Source of the DNA: Plut-88900 sp963668115
Lineage (GTDB): Bacteria; Chloroflexota; Dehalococcoidia; Plut-88900
NCBI GenBank assembly: GCA_963668115.1
Contig: OY764147.1
Span: 1,364,001-1,428,000, forward strand
Length of the DNA: 64,000 bases
Direction: 5' to 3'
Shown here in pieces: positions 7,246 through 16,317 of the stretch (its first letter is position 1; each line of letters opens with the position of its first letter). The position numbers were made by a program, and so were the translations under genes. The notes beneath the pieces were generated by a model. That model was not told the origin of the DNA. It was given only the letters and a program-made list of their open reading frames with translations, and ran no database searches.

Positions 7246-8520
7246 TTAGGTAGGGGCGGGGGCGGGGTTGCCGGTCCAGTAGATGCGTCGCATGGTGGGG
7301 CCTACTCCGCTGGCGATGACCACTGCGAGGAATGCCAAGCCGCCGATGGCAAGGAGCCAGAAGGGGTCAAAGAGCTCGGCCAGGGCCCCGTTGCCGAAAT
7401 TGGCGAAGGACATGATGCCGCCGGCGTGAATTATGTAGATACTGGAAATGCGCCCGCGGACGGCGTCGGGGACCATGGACTGCATCATGGTGAGGGTGAT
7501 GACCATGTAGGCGGTCTGAGTAGCGCCCATAGCGCTAGTAGCCAGCATCCCAATGGCCATGTTGGGCGCGAAGGCAAGGGCCAGGGGTGCGAGGGAGCTG
7601 AGCACTCCGGTAGTCAATAGCACCCGACCCCGCAATCTGTCCGAACGTATTCCCGCCAGATAGATTGAGGAAACCATGGCCCCCGCCCCGACGGACATCA
7701 TCAGGTATCCGACACCGCTTCCACCCCACCCGAACCGGTCCTGGGAGAGGACAGGGAGCAGGGCCTCGAAGGACATGGTGAGACCGCAGTGGAAGGTAAT
7801 TAGAACGACTATCAGCGTTAGCGCGGGTCTCTGATAAACGTACTTAAAGCCTGCCACGAGGTTGAAAAGGAATCCTTTTGTCTTCTCCATTACGCCGGAT
7901 GACACCGTGCGGATGTTGAATACGAGGAACAGGCTCAAGACGAACGGGGCGTTGCAGACGGCGAATACCAGGCCGGGCTCCACAGTCGCCAACAGGGGTG
8001 CGATCAGACCTGCTCCAATTAGCCTGGACGCGTGGAAGGTTGCGGAATTCAGAGCATAGGCGTTGATCATCAGGTCTCGGGGAACGAGGTTGGCGACGAG
8101 CGAAAATGCCGTGGGAGTCTGTATAGCGCGCGCCGATCCGTTTACGAAGGACAGGAACACCAAGTGCCAGAGCTCGAGGGACCCGACCAACGCCAGTACA
8201 GTCAGCGCCACGCTTTGGGCCAGGGCGAGGACGAAGGTGAAGGCGAGGACGTGTTTCCTAACGAAGCGGTCGGCGAGATAGCCGGCGATGGGCGGTACGA
8301 GGATGAAGGGGATCATTCCGGCGAAGACTACGACCCCTACCCACAGGTCACCGAGTTCGTCAGCTATGTCACGGGCCACGACGGCCCGAGCGGTCATGAG
8401 GGCCCAGGTGCCCGAGTCGGAGGCCAGGATAGCCGTCCAGAGGAGGCGGAAGTCCCGATGGCCGAGCGCCGGGAAATAACGGCGGCCTACGCTGCGGCTA
8501 ACGTTGTCTAAAGAGTTCAA
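7246..8520 (-). CDS. MFS transporter (MFS_3, exporter-like)
   Basis: A 424-residue membrane protein with 12 hydrophobic segments. It has the N-terminal FRLLWTAILASDSGTWAL and the loop-2 motif GYLADRFVRKHV of the MFS_3 group that includes enterobactin-exporter-like carriers. It is transcribed in the same direction as the previous MFS gene but separated by 98 bp. The promoter was not identified. It is probably an efflux carrier, with unknown cargo. It is unrelated in sequence to the 43174, 48308 and 49582 carriers. Confidence 0.85.
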   Translation of the reverse strand: MNSLDNVSRSVGRRYFPALGHRDFRLLWTAILASDSGTWALMTARAVVARDIADELGDLWVGVVVFAGMIPFILVPPIAGYLADRFVRKHVLAFTFVLALAQSVALTVLALVGSLELWHLVFLSFVNGSARAIQTPTAFSLVANLVPRDLMINAYALNSATFHASRLIGAGLIAPLLATVEPGLVFAVCNAPFVLSLFLVFNIRTVSSGVMEKTKGFLFNLVAGFKYVYQRPALTLIVVLITFHCGLTMSFEALLPVLSQDRFGWGGSGVGYLMMSVGAGAMVSSIYLAGIRSDRLRGRVLLTTGVLSSLAPLALAFAPNMAIGMLATSAMGATQTAYMVITLTMMQSMVPDAVRGRISSIYIIHAGGIMSFANFGNGALAELFDPFWLLAIGGLAFLAVVIASGVGPTMRRIYWTGNPAPAPT

Positions 8521-8557
8521 TTGCCCTTGGTTCGCCTAGGGCATTCAGGTCTGGCGT

Positions 8558-9058
8558 CTATTGTTTTCCCCAGCCGGGGTTATTGCCCCGCATTCGATTG
8601 AGCCAGTCGTCTCGTTTCTCGGGGGTGAATATCTCTGCGGAGGCATCGGCCATCACACCTTCGGTCAGGTCGATGCGTCTGTCGGCGCCGGCCCATGAGA
8701 GGAGGCCCGATACCGAGTATTCCCCATAGGTGCGATGCTCACCCTCGAACCGTCCGCCGATTATGAGGGTGTCAATACCCGAGTTCATGATGGCGCCGCA
8801 ACACATGGGGCAGCATTCGAAGGTGATGTACATTGTGCAACCGGCCAGGTAGGGGGAGCCGATGTTGGCGGCTGCGTTGCGGATGGCAAGGACCTCGGCG
8901 TGGGCGGTGGGGTCGGAGTCAACCATGACGCGAGGTTCGCTCTGGCCGATGATTTCACCGTCTCTCAAGATGATTGCGGCGACGGGGACGTCTCCGTGGG
9001 ACTCGGCGGTCATTGCGAGATCCAAAGCCTGTTGCATCACTTTTTCGTCGATTGCCAT
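8558..9058 (-). CDS. CDA-fold nucleoside/base deaminase
   Basis: A zinc hydrolase of 166 residues in the cytidine/deoxycytidylate deaminase fold, closest in style to guanine or cytosine deaminases. The zinc and proton-shuttle motif is TAHAEVLAIRNAA, followed by the PCxxC-equivalent ECCPMCCGAI. ATG 9058 is preceded by GGAGG. It follows the Nudix gene by 9 bp on the same strand, which suggests a two-gene nucleotide-salvage or house-cleaning operon. Substrate base unknown. Confidence 0.9.
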   Translation of the reverse strand: MAIDEKVMQQALDLAMTAESHGDVPVAAIILRDGEIIGQSEPRVMVDSDPTAHAEVLAIRNAAANIGSPYLAGCTMYITFECCPMCCGAIMNSGIDTLIIGGRFEGEHRTYGEYSVSGLLSWAGADRRIDLTEGVMADASAEIFTPEKRDDWLNRMRGNNPGWGKQ

Positions 9059-9067
9059 GATTGCCTC

Positions 9068-9589
9068 CTATTGCCAAAAGCGAGCGCAGTATTCCTTCAG
9101 GGAGTCTTTTGTGCTGGGGAATGCGAGGTCGTCCCAAGGGATTTCGTCTCGGTTGAAGAATCCTATGCCTATGGACTCATCCAGGGCCCTGGGTTCCCCG
9201 CCTGCTATTGTCCCAGCATAAACGATGATAACCACGGGCGATCCTTCGTAGGAGTAGGCCCCGATCAGACCATCTATGGAGACCTCAATCCCGGCTTCTT
9301 CCATGGACTCGCGGATGGCGGCACCCTCAAGGGTCTCGCCGGCATCCACGAAACCGCCGGGGAAGACCCATTTGCCGTAGGCGGGCTCGATTCCACGTTT
9401 AAGGAGAACAAGTTTGCCGTTTTGCCGGACGATTGCGCCGGAGGCGACCCTCGGGTTCAGGTACTGGATGAAGCCGCAGGACTGGCAGACGAGGCGTTCG
9501 GGTTCTCCTTCTTTCACCAACCTGAGTTCGAGGCGTCCCCCGCAACGGACGCAGAACTTGTAGCCGGTGTCTTTGTGTTGGTGGGGCAT
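9068..9589 (-). CDS. Nudix hydrolase with zinc ribbon
   Basis: A 173-residue protein. The N-terminus holds a four-Cys zinc ribbon (FCVRCGGRL and LVCQSCGFIQY), as in NADH pyrophosphatases. The Nudix box runs GGFVDAGETLEGAAIRESME followed by EAGI, with all the metal-binding Glu residues present. It cleaves a nucleoside diphosphate linked to another group. It is the promoter-proximal gene of a pair with the deaminase at 8558. The exact substrate is unknown; the ribbon plus Nudix layout favours NAD(H) or a related dinucleotide. Confidence 0.9.
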   Translation of the reverse strand: MPHQHKDTGYKFCVRCGGRLELRLVKEGEPERLVCQSCGFIQYLNPRVASGAIVRQNGKLVLLKRGIEPAYGKWVFPGGFVDAGETLEGAAIRESMEEAGIEVSIDGLIGAYSYEGSPVVIIVYAGTIAGGEPRALDESIGIGFFNRDEIPWDDLAFPSTKDSLKEYCARFWQ

Positions 9590-9729
9590 AGCGTGGTTAT
9601 TGGTCGAAATGAGCCTTGCCTAGGCCGTGGAGTTTAGGGTAGGTTACTCTGAATGGTAGACTGCCCGCAAACATCGAACCGGCCAAACGGGCCGACGCGA
9701 GATTCGCGCCCATAGCGAGGAGGTCAAAG

Positions 9730-10545
9730 GTGAAGCCCATAGACTACGTAGTCAAGCTGAACGCCCATTACCAGGGCCACGGGTTTCCGCCGTATAAGTG
9801 GTCCGTGTTCCGGACGACTACATGGGCACCTTTTGAAAAGCCGCTCAACGAGGCAAAGGTTGCGCTCCTCTGCTCGTCGGGGATGTCACGTCGGGACCAG
9901 GAACCTTTCGACCCCCTGGCCAGAAGCGAAATGAGCTATCGGGAGATCCCAAAGGACACGCCGACCGAAGACCTGGTCATAAACTACGACTATTACGACC
10001 ATCGGGACGCCGACAAGGACCCCAATGTTATCCTGCCCCTGGACAGATTTCGGGAGCTGGAGCAGGAGGGATATATAGGGGAACTGGCTGAGATCAACTA
10101 TGGACTCGGGATGGGGAGGATGTACAAGCGAACGGCTCTGCAGACCCAGTTGGCGGCGGAGATTGCCAGGAAGGTGAAGTCGGCGAAGGTTGACGTCCTC
10201 TTCTGTGTACCCGCCTGACCTCTCGACCACCAGTCCGTTGGACTGCTAGCGAGAGTGGTTGAAGAGGTGGGAGTCAGCACGGTTTACGTGGGGTCAGTGA
10301 GGGACATGATGGCGCAGGTGAAGCCGCCCAGGCCAGTGTTCGTCAACTTCCCGTTGGGACATCAATGCGGCAAGCCGTTCGACAAAGAGCTGCAGACGAA
10401 CATCATCAAAGACGCCCTCGGGACTCTGAACACGCTGGACGAGCCGGGTCGGATTACGGACCTGCCCTATGAATGGGGGGAAGAGTTCGTTTACGAGACC
10501 GGCAAGGGGGAGTTGCCTGCGGACCAGAGGCCGCCGGGTCGGTGA
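9730..10545 (+). CDS. Glycine/sarcosine reductase selenoprotein B-like protein with in-frame TGA (Sec163)
   Basis: A 271-residue protein if TGA 10216-10218 is decoded. It belongs to the short GrdB-like family, whose members are annotated as glycine/sarcosine/betaine reductase selenoprotein B family. The segments before (KVDVLFCVPA) and after (PLDHQSVGLLARVVEEVG) the TGA are continuous in one frame, as are the family landmarks FVNFPLGHQCGKPFD and the C-terminal TDLPYEWGEEF. In Cys-containing relatives the TGA position is a redox Cys in a C-P-x-x-H-Q context. Cys159 lies four residues earlier and could form a selenenylsulfide. GrdA and GrdC partners are absent, so classical glycine reductase is unlikely. 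GGAGG lies just before the GTG start. A conventional caller would split this gene. Confidence 0.88.
10219..10255 (+). promoter_or_regulatory. SECIS-like hairpin directly after the TGA
   Basis: CTCTCG (10220-10225) pairs with CGAGAG (10250-10255). An internal loop follows, then CAGTCC (10231-10236) pairs with GGACTG (10240-10245) around a GUU apical loop. The apical loop begins 18 nt after the TGA, inside the distance range known for bacterial SECIS elements, and starts with G-U, as SelB recognition in known cases favours. This is strong support for selenocysteine insertion at 10216. Confidence 0.75.
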
Positions 10546-10572
10546 CTGGGGTGGGGTGGAGATGCCAATAAT

Positions 10573-10800
10573 TCACTGAGCCAACAGCTCAAGCAAGCGG
10601 CGGTTTCGCTCCATGCTCGCGCCAAGGTGAAACATGACTTCAGGTCGGACTTTCGATTGTTCCCTGCTCTCAACATACTCGCGCATGGCGTCTTCCATGA
10701 CTGCCTGAAATGGAACGCCCCTCTTACGGGCAATCTCCCGCACGGCTTCCAGCAGTTCCGGCGAGGCCCGGCTTGAGAATTTTTTTCGATGCGCAACCAT
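10573..10800 (-). CDS. Small ribbon-helix-helix-like protein
   Basis: A basic 75-residue protein with FSSRASPELLEAVREIARKR followed by GVPFQAVMEDAMREYVES, the strand-helix-helix layout of CopG/Arc-type DNA-binding proteins or antitoxins. No toxin gene is adjacent. ATG 10800 is preferred to the overlapping GTG 10803. It is convergent with the GrdB-like gene (27 bp) and lies downstream of no obvious partner. A solo antitoxin or small regulator is the best guess. Confidence 0.65.
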   Translation of the reverse strand: MVAHRKKFSSRASPELLEAVREIARKRGVPFQAVMEDAMREYVESREQSKVRPEVMFHLGASMERNRRLLELLAQ

Positions 10801-10887
10801 CACTTAGTTCTCTTGCGGTGTCTCTATATTGTGATGTCATGCAAATAGGCCGTCAAGGACAATCTTGATGGCTCACGAAATTTATGT

Positions 10888-12411
10888 CTACCCTAGCCCC
10901 CGAGGCCTGTATTGGATGGCTTCTGCTACGTGGGTTAGTTCGATGCGATCTGAGGCGGAGAGGTCTGCTATGGTGCGGGAGAGCTTGAGGATGCGGTGAA
11001 AGGCGCGGGCGGATAGCTGGAGTTGCTGGGTGGCCTGGCGAAGGAGGCCTCGGGCGCCATCATCCAATGTGCAAACTTCCTTGACCTGGGCGGCGCCCAT
11101 GTCGGCGTTGCATGCAAGGGGCGTACCTTCGAATCGAGAGGTTTGAAGGCTGCGGGCTTCCTCTACCCTCTGCCGAGCTTGTCCGGAGTGTTCAGCGTTG
11201 TCCGCTTTCATGAGTTTTTCGTAATCGACTCTCGGGACTTCTACGAACATGTCGATGCGGTCAAGCAGGGGGCCGCTGATGCGTTTCTGATATCTGGCCA
11301 CGAGACCCGGTGCGCAAGTACATTCCCTTACCGAGTCCCCATAGTAGCCGCAGGGACAAGGGTTCATGGCGGCGACGAGCATGAAGTTTGCAGGAAAAGT
11401 CACGGTTCCCTGGGCCCGGCTGATGGTGACGACTTTGTCCTCGATGGGCTGGCGGAGGACTTCCAGGGTGTTGCGTCCGAACTCGGGGAGTTCATCAAGG
11501 AAGAGGACGCCGCGGTGACTCAAGCTAATTTCGCCGGGGCCGGGCCTGCGGCCTCCGCCGACAAGGCCTGCGTGGGAGATGGTGTAGTGGGGCGAGCGGA
11601 AGGGGCGCTGCCTCATCAGGGCCGTGTCCGACTGGAGGAGGCCGCTCACGCTGTAAATCTTGGTCACTTCCAGGGACTCGTCGGGGGACATCTTCGGGAG
11701 GAGGGAAGGGAGAGAACGGGCCAGCATGGTCTTTCCGCTCCCGGGAGGGCCGGTCATGAGGATGTTATGGCCTCCTGCGGCGGCGATTTCCAAGGCCCGC
11801 TTTGCATGTTCCTGTCCCTTGATGTGAGCGAAGTCCGATTCGAAGAAATCAGGTTCTTCATCCGGGTGCGAAGTGTCGATCCCGAGGTGGGGGGCGAGGG
11901 GCTCGTCGCCGCGGAGGTGATTGACGAGAGAAGGCAGGGTGGCTACGGGAAAGATGTCTATGCCGACCACGACGGCGGCCTCGGCCTTATCGTGGTCGGG
12001 AACGAAAACGCTGCGGAAGCCCTTGTCCTTGGCGATGCCCACCATTGGGAGAACGCCGTGGGTGTGCCTGACCGAACCCTCCAGGGAAAGCTCGCCGAGG
12101 AAGATGACTTCTGAGGCATCGGTCTGGATCTGGCCCGAGCTCATCAGTATTCCGACGGCGATAGGGAGATCGTAGGCGGGGCCTTCTTTTCGGAGATCGG
12201 CGGGGGCAAGGTTGACGGTTATCCGCTTCATCGGGAACTGATATCCCGAGTTGCGGATGGCGGCGCGGACTCTCTCACGAGACTCCTGGACTGCGGTGTC
12301 GGGGAGGCCGACTATGTGGAATGCCGGGAGTCCCGGGGAGATATCTACTTCTACCTCAATGATGGCCCCTTCGAGGCCAACGACAGCACAGCTTCTAACT
12401 CTGGCGAGCAT
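10888..12411 (-). CDS. YifB/ComM-family Mg-chelatase-like AAA+ ATPase
   Basis: A 507-residue protein with the full YifB layout. The N-terminal ChlI domain (Lon-protease-like fold) covers residues 1 to about 170 and includes FHIVGLPDTAVQESRERVR. The AAA+ core carries Walker A GPPGSGKTMLARS near 220 and Walker B GVLFLDELPEF. The Mg-chelatase C-terminal domain has LSARAFHRILKLSRTIADL. ComM homologs are hexameric helicases that promote branch migration during natural transformation. ATG 12411 matches the conserved start MLARVRSCAVVGLEG. It follows the dehydrogenase gene by 15 bp on the same strand. Confidence 0.95.
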   Translation of the reverse strand: MLARVRSCAVVGLEGAIIEVEVDISPGLPAFHIVGLPDTAVQESRERVRAAIRNSGYQFPMKRITVNLAPADLRKEGPAYDLPIAVGILMSSGQIQTDASEVIFLGELSLEGSVRHTHGVLPMVGIAKDKGFRSVFVPDHDKAEAAVVVGIDIFPVATLPSLVNHLRGDEPLAPHLGIDTSHPDEEPDFFESDFAHIKGQEHAKRALEIAAAGGHNILMTGPPGSGKTMLARSLPSLLPKMSPDESLEVTKIYSVSGLLQSDTALMRQRPFRSPHYTISHAGLVGGGRRPGPGEISLSHRGVLFLDELPEFGRNTLEVLRQPIEDKVVTISRAQGTVTFPANFMLVAAMNPCPCGYYGDSVRECTCAPGLVARYQKRISGPLLDRIDMFVEVPRVDYEKLMKADNAEHSGQARQRVEEARSLQTSRFEGTPLACNADMGAAQVKEVCTLDDGARGLLRQATQQLQLSARAFHRILKLSRTIADLSASDRIELTHVAEAIQYRPRGLG

Positions 12412-12426
12412 GAGTGGGGGAGGCAG

Positions 12427-13335
12427 CTATTCGGACTCCGCGCCCGTCCCTCTAACCTGCACTCCCGCCCGCTCTTCGATAATAAGGTCGGTCGAGTTGA
12501 AGTTTCTGTCTCCCCAGCCCCGGTCCATGGCTTCCAGCTGGATCTGTTCTGCAATGGAAGAGAGGGGCACGGGAGCACGGACTTCGCGGGCCAACTGAAT
12601 TGCGAGGGACGTGTCTTTCTGAGACAGCTTGAGGGCGAAGCTGGCGGGATCGAACTTGCCTGACAGGAGGTCGTTCTCCAGGCCTCCGACGGGGGAGGCC
12701 TGACCGTACATTCCGCCTCCGACGGCCTTGAGAAGGGTCTCGGCGTCTACTCCGGCTTTGACGCCCAGGGTCATGCCTTCGAGGACAACCATGCGGGTGG
12801 CGGCGCCCATTACGTTGTGGACGAGTTTGCAGACCGAGCCGTTACCTATGGGGCCCGTGTAGAGGATGTTGTTGCCAAGATGGTCGAGCAGGGGTTTCAC
12901 CCTGTCGAAGATATCCTTGTCGCCGCCGATCATGATGATCATGGTGCGGTTGGTAGCGCCGACCTCGCCGCCGCTTACCGGAGCGTCGAGAACATGGGCG
13001 CCCTTTTCTCTGAATGCCGGGTACATCCTCCGGGCGAGGGAAGGGGAGATGCTGGAGAGGTCGGCGTAGATGGCCCCCTCGGAGATGCCTTCGAGGATGC
13101 CATCAGGGCCGAGGGCGACGGCTTCGACCTCCACGGGGCCAGGGAGGGAGCTCAGGATGATCTCACTGCCCTCGGCGGCTTCCCTGGGTGTAGCGGCCCA
13201 GTCGGCGCCCAGCTCCTCAAAGCGTCTGACTGCTTCACGGTTGATGTCGTTGACTTTGACTTTGTAACCGTCTTCAAGCAGGTTGCGGACCATGGGGCCG
13301 CCCATGTTGCCGACACCAATAAAGCCCAGGTTCAT
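12427..13335 (-). CDS. 3-hydroxyisobutyrate dehydrogenase-like NAD(P) oxidoreductase
   Basis: A 302-residue beta-hydroxyacid dehydrogenase. The Rossmann motif is MNLGFIGVGNMGGPMVRNLL. DAPVSGGEVGA is the substrate loop, and the catalytic Lys lies in GNGSVCKLVHNVM. AGGAG six bases before ATG 13335 decides the start; an in-frame ATG eleven codons upstream has none. A minus-strand extended -10 element lies at 13392-13397. It oxidises a small beta-hydroxy acid or reduces an aldehyde acid. Substrate unknown. It heads a short operon with yifB. Confidence 0.9.
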   Translation of the reverse strand: MNLGFIGVGNMGGPMVRNLLEDGYKVKVNDINREAVRRFEELGADWAATPREAAEGSEIILSSLPGPVEVEAVALGPDGILEGISEGAIYADLSSISPSLARRMYPAFREKGAHVLDAPVSGGEVGATNRTMIIMIGGDKDIFDRVKPLLDHLGNNILYTGPIGNGSVCKLVHNVMGAATRMVVLEGMTLGVKAGVDAETLLKAVGGGMYGQASPVGGLENDLLSGKFDPASFALKLSQKDTSLAIQLAREVRAPVPLSSIAEQIQLEAMDRGWGDRNFNSTDLIIEERAGVQVRGTGAESE

Positions 13336-13391
13336 GTCAATCTCCTCTGTAATGGAAGACTCGGCCACTGATACAAGTCTGGCAGAAGGGC

Positions 13392-13400
13392 ATTATAGCA
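13392..13400 (-). promoter_or_regulatory. Extended -10 promoter for the 13335 gene
   Basis: On the minus strand TGCTATAAT (TGn plus a perfect TATAAT at 13397-13392). It sits back to back with a plus-strand TTGACA at 13414, giving a compact divergent promoter. The same arrangement, with the same TGCTATAAT, recurs at 17595-17615. Confidence 0.6.
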
Positions 13401-13413
13401 ATCGCTGTCTGCC

Positions 13414-13442
13414 TTGACACCCCGTAAGCCGGGGAATAGCCT
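13414..13442 (+). promoter_or_regulatory. Probable promoter of the 13492 amidohydrolase
   Basis: TTGACA (13414-13419), 17 bp, TAGCCT (13437-13442). The -10 box is weak, but spacing and position, 50 bp before ATG 13492, are right. Confidence 0.45.
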
Positions 13443-13491
13443 TCGAGACAGTCGGGACAAAGGCAAGAGCAAAAGCCGTCGGGAGGGAGTC

Positions 13492-14610
13492 ATGGCAAGA
13501 AACGGGTTCAAGGTGATGGACTCCGACATGCACGTGATCGAACCGGTGGACCTGTGGGAAACGTACATGGACCCAGAGTTCCGAGACCGGGCACCAAAGG
13601 GCGTCACCCGGTTCCAGGGTGACATGATGATGGAGGTGAATGGGCAGAACGTCCCATACTGGATGCCCGGCAAGCGATACCATGACTGGCAGAAGCACAC
13701 GGCCAGGGAGCAGGACGCCGCCTACAAATACTCTTATGAAAGAGACTGGAACTCTGCGACGCAGGTGAGGGCGATGGATATCGAGGGGCTGGATATTGCA
13801 TTCCTCTACCCGAGTCGAGGGCTTTACACGCTGGCGGTGGACGGAATGGAACCCGCGCTGGGGGCGGCTATTGCTACGGCATACAACCGGTGGATGTATG
13901 ACTTCTGCTCCGTAGCTCCTGACCGGATGTACGGGGCTTCAATGGTGTCTGCGTTCGACGTGGAGTCGGGGGTGGCGGAGGCCCGGGCGAGCGTCCGAGA
14001 CCAGGGTATGAAGGCGATCTTCATCAGGCCGAACATTGTGAACGGTCGGAACTGGCACGACCGCTACTACGACCCGCTCTGGGCGGAGGTCGAATCACTG
14101 GGGGTGCCCCTCGGGTTTCACGAAGGAGCAAGCGCCCGGCTGCCCCAAGTGGGGAGTACATTCGAGACCTACATGATGCACCACACCGTGTGCCACCCGT
14201 TCAACATGATGATGGCCGTGGTGAGCTTCATTGGCGGCGGGATACTGGAACGGTTTCCAAAGTTGAACGTCGGGTTCCTGGAGGCGAACTGTGGGTGGGC
14301 GCCCTGGCTATTGTGGAGGCTGGACGAGCACTATGAAATGGTAGGACGATTCGAGTCGCCGGAGCTAACGATCGAGCCACGGGAGTATTTCCTGAGGCAG
14401 TGCTTCGTGTCGGTGGAGGTTGACGAGGAGCCGGCGGAGTATGTGGAGAGTACGGGCCTCGGGGACACTGTGGTCTTTTCCACCGACTACCCACACAACG
14501 ATTCAAAGTATCCAAAGGCAACGGACACGTTCCTGGAGATGCCATTGCCTGAGGATTTCAAGCGGAAGATTCTATGGGACAACTGTGCGCGGATGTACGG
14601 GTTTAACTGA
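13492..14610 (+). CDS. Amidohydrolase_2 family protein (DxDxHxxEP subgroup)
   Basis: A TIM-barrel metal enzyme of 372 residues related to ACMSD and gamma-resorcylate decarboxylases, which hydrolyse or decarboxylate carboxylated aromatics. The metal site shows as DSDMHVIEPVDLW near the N-terminus, GFHEGAS in the middle and the late Asp in STDYPHND. GGGAGGGAG before ATG 13492 sets the start and excludes a 26-residue extension. A second member of the same subgroup follows at 14712. These two and the 42036 gene differ from the six WLPxD-type paralogs in this window. Substrate unknown. Confidence 0.88.
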   Translation: MARNGFKVMDSDMHVIEPVDLWETYMDPEFRDRAPKGVTRFQGDMMMEVNGQNVPYWMPGKRYHDWQKHTAREQDAAYKYSYERDWNSATQVRAMDIEGLDIAFLYPSRGLYTLAVDGMEPALGAAIATAYNRWMYDFCSVAPDRMYGASMVSAFDVESGVAEARASVRDQGMKAIFIRPNIVNGRNWHDRYYDPLWAEVESLGVPLGFHEGASARLPQVGSTFETYMMHHTVCHPFNMMMAVVSFIGGGILERFPKLNVGFLEANCGWAPWLLWRLDEHYEMVGRFESPELTIEPREYFLRQCFVSVEVDEEPAEYVESTGLGDTVVFSTDYPHNDSKYPKATDTFLEMPLPEDFKRKILWDNCARMYGFN

Positions 14611-14711
14611 GCGGAGCGGGGCCCGCCAATTCGTAGTATGCTAAGCGACAAATAGGCAACACCCGAATGGACTGGAAATCACCATAGGAAGGAAAGGAGG
14701 TCGGACAGGAA

Positions 14712-15959
14712 ATGAAAGACGGAATGAGGTTTGTAGACTGTGACATGCACATCATGGAGCCGCAGAGTCTGTTCGACCGGTACCTGGACCCGAAGTACAA
14801 GAGTCGGGTCACCTCAATGGTGGCGGCGGACGGGTCGGCGAGGGCGAACTGGTACATAGACGGGGTACATCCTTCGGAGGACACGGAGCTTTCCCAGTAC
14901 CGAAAGCCGATACGTCCCAACAACGCCGACGCCTCGATTCTAAGTCCATCCCTGGGCAACCTGACGAGCTCGCGGCTGGTGGAAACGGGTCGGATGGACT
15001 TCGCCCTGAATCGGAAGTACAACGAGGAAGCCCAGGTCATGGCGATGGAGATGGAGGGGATCGACATTGCGGTATTGTTCCCGACCTCGGGGCTGAACCT
15101 GATAGCCAGGGACGATATGGACCCGTGGATGTCGCTGGCGCTGTGCGAGGCGTACAACAACTGGATTCACGAATTCTGCCAGTACAGCCCCGACCAGCTG
15201 AAGTTCGCGGCCATGTTACCGATACACGACGTTAACCTGGCATGCCGGGAGCTTGTAAGGGCGGTGACGGAGCTGGGGGCGGTCGGGTCATTTGTGCGCC
15301 CCAACCTGCTGAAGGGACGCTACTGGCACTCCAACTACTGGGACCCCCTCTACTCCCTGCACGAAGAGCTGGACGTGACCTGGGGCTTCCACGAGGGTAC
15401 AGGGCCCTGGTATTCCTACATGAACCGGCTATATGGGGAGAACAGGTTCTATCGCCACGTGGCCAGCCACTGGATAGAGATGCAGCACGCGATGATTGCG
15501 CAGATCATCGGCGGGGTGTTCGAGTTTCACCCGAAGCTGAGGGTCGGGTACCTGGAGGCGCAGAATTCATGGGTGCCGGGGCTCCTGACTAGGATCGAAT
15601 GGGACTACCCGAACTACCGGGAGACCCACGCCCCTTACTTGTCGATGACGCCCAAGGAGTACTTCCAGCGCAACTGCTGGGCTGCTGTTGAGGGGTCGGA
15701 GCCGGAGATAGAGCCGACGGCGAGCCTGATCGGGTCGGAGCACATGTGCATGTCGACGGACTACCCACACTTCGATTCCAACTTCCCGAACGTGTCCAAC
15801 AACCTGCTGGAGACGGCGAGTCGGGAGACGGCGAAGAACATCATGTACGGCGGCGCGCTGCTGTACAACTTCTCGGATGCGGACTTCACGAAGGCCGATG
15901 CCGCGATGGCGGCGTTCCAGGCACGCAAGCAGGAGGAGAGGGCGCCGGCGGTGGGTTAG
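14712..15959 (+). CDS. Amidohydrolase_2 family protein (DxDxHxxEP subgroup)
   Basis: A 415-residue enzyme of the same subgroup as its upstream neighbour. The first metal motif is DCDMHIMEPQSLFDRYLD, then GFHEGTG, and the late Asp lies in STDYPHFDSNFPN. A C-terminal tail of about 20 charged residues (FQARKQEERAP) is not seen in the neighbour. GGAAAGGAGG precedes ATG 14712. The 101-bp gap after 14610 suggests co-transcription. It is a likely decarboxylase or hydrolase of a carboxylated compound; specificity is not visible. Confidence 0.87.
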   Translation: MKDGMRFVDCDMHIMEPQSLFDRYLDPKYKSRVTSMVAADGSARANWYIDGVHPSEDTELSQYRKPIRPNNADASILSPSLGNLTSSRLVETGRMDFALNRKYNEEAQVMAMEMEGIDIAVLFPTSGLNLIARDDMDPWMSLALCEAYNNWIHEFCQYSPDQLKFAAMLPIHDVNLACRELVRAVTELGAVGSFVRPNLLKGRYWHSNYWDPLYSLHEELDVTWGFHEGTGPWYSYMNRLYGENRFYRHVASHWIEMQHAMIAQIIGGVFEFHPKLRVGYLEAQNSWVPGLLTRIEWDYPNYRETHAPYLSMTPKEYFQRNCWAAVEGSEPEIEPTASLIGSEHMCMSTDYPHFDSNFPNVSNNLLETASRETAKNIMYGGALLYNFSDADFTKADAAMAAFQARKQEERAPAVG

Positions 15960-16062
15960 GGCTAAGAGATAATGAGTGTTGAGCTGGGTTAGAAGCCGGG
16001 GCGTTTGACAGTCGTCGCCATGCCTTTTGGGTAGAGCAACGAAACGACACACGACCCTTTAG

Positions 16063-16317
16063 ATGAGACGACGGCACAAACGTACCCTGGACCGCATGCG
16101 GTCCAGGCCGACTCCGCCGGATATTCGTTGGAGTCAGGTCGAGTCCTTACTAAGAGCTCTCGGAATAGACGTTATTGAAAGAGAAGGGTCAAGGGTACAG
16201 TTGGTGAGTGCGGCTGAGTCTATTGTCATTCACCGACCTCATCCCCGGTCCGAGGTAAGGCCTGTCACCGTACGGAACATAGTCAGATTTTTGGAACTGG
16301 CAGGAGCAATCGACTAA
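16063..16317 (+). CDS. HicA-like toxin of a HicAB module
   Basis: An 84-residue protein with the double-stranded-RNA-binding-like fold of HicA mRNA interferases: WSQVESLLRALGIDVIEREG, then GSRVQLV, IVIHRPHP and VRNIVRFLELAG. Classical HicA has a catalytic His in G-S-H. Here it is G-S-R, as in a common chromosomal subgroup that keeps the downstream HRPHP histidines, so RNase activity is not certain. It overlaps the antitoxin gene by one base (TAATG). Confidence 0.8.
   Translation: MRRRHKRTLDRMRSRPTPPDIRWSQVESLLRALGIDVIEREGSRVQLVSAAESIVIHRPHPRSEVRPVTVRNIVRFLELAGAID

Noticed and set aside
16063..16317. HicA judged inactive because the G-S-H catalytic His is Arg
   Set aside because: The G-S-R-V form with downstream HRPHP is, as far as I recall, common in a chromosomal HicA subgroup, so it is not evidence of decay in this gene.
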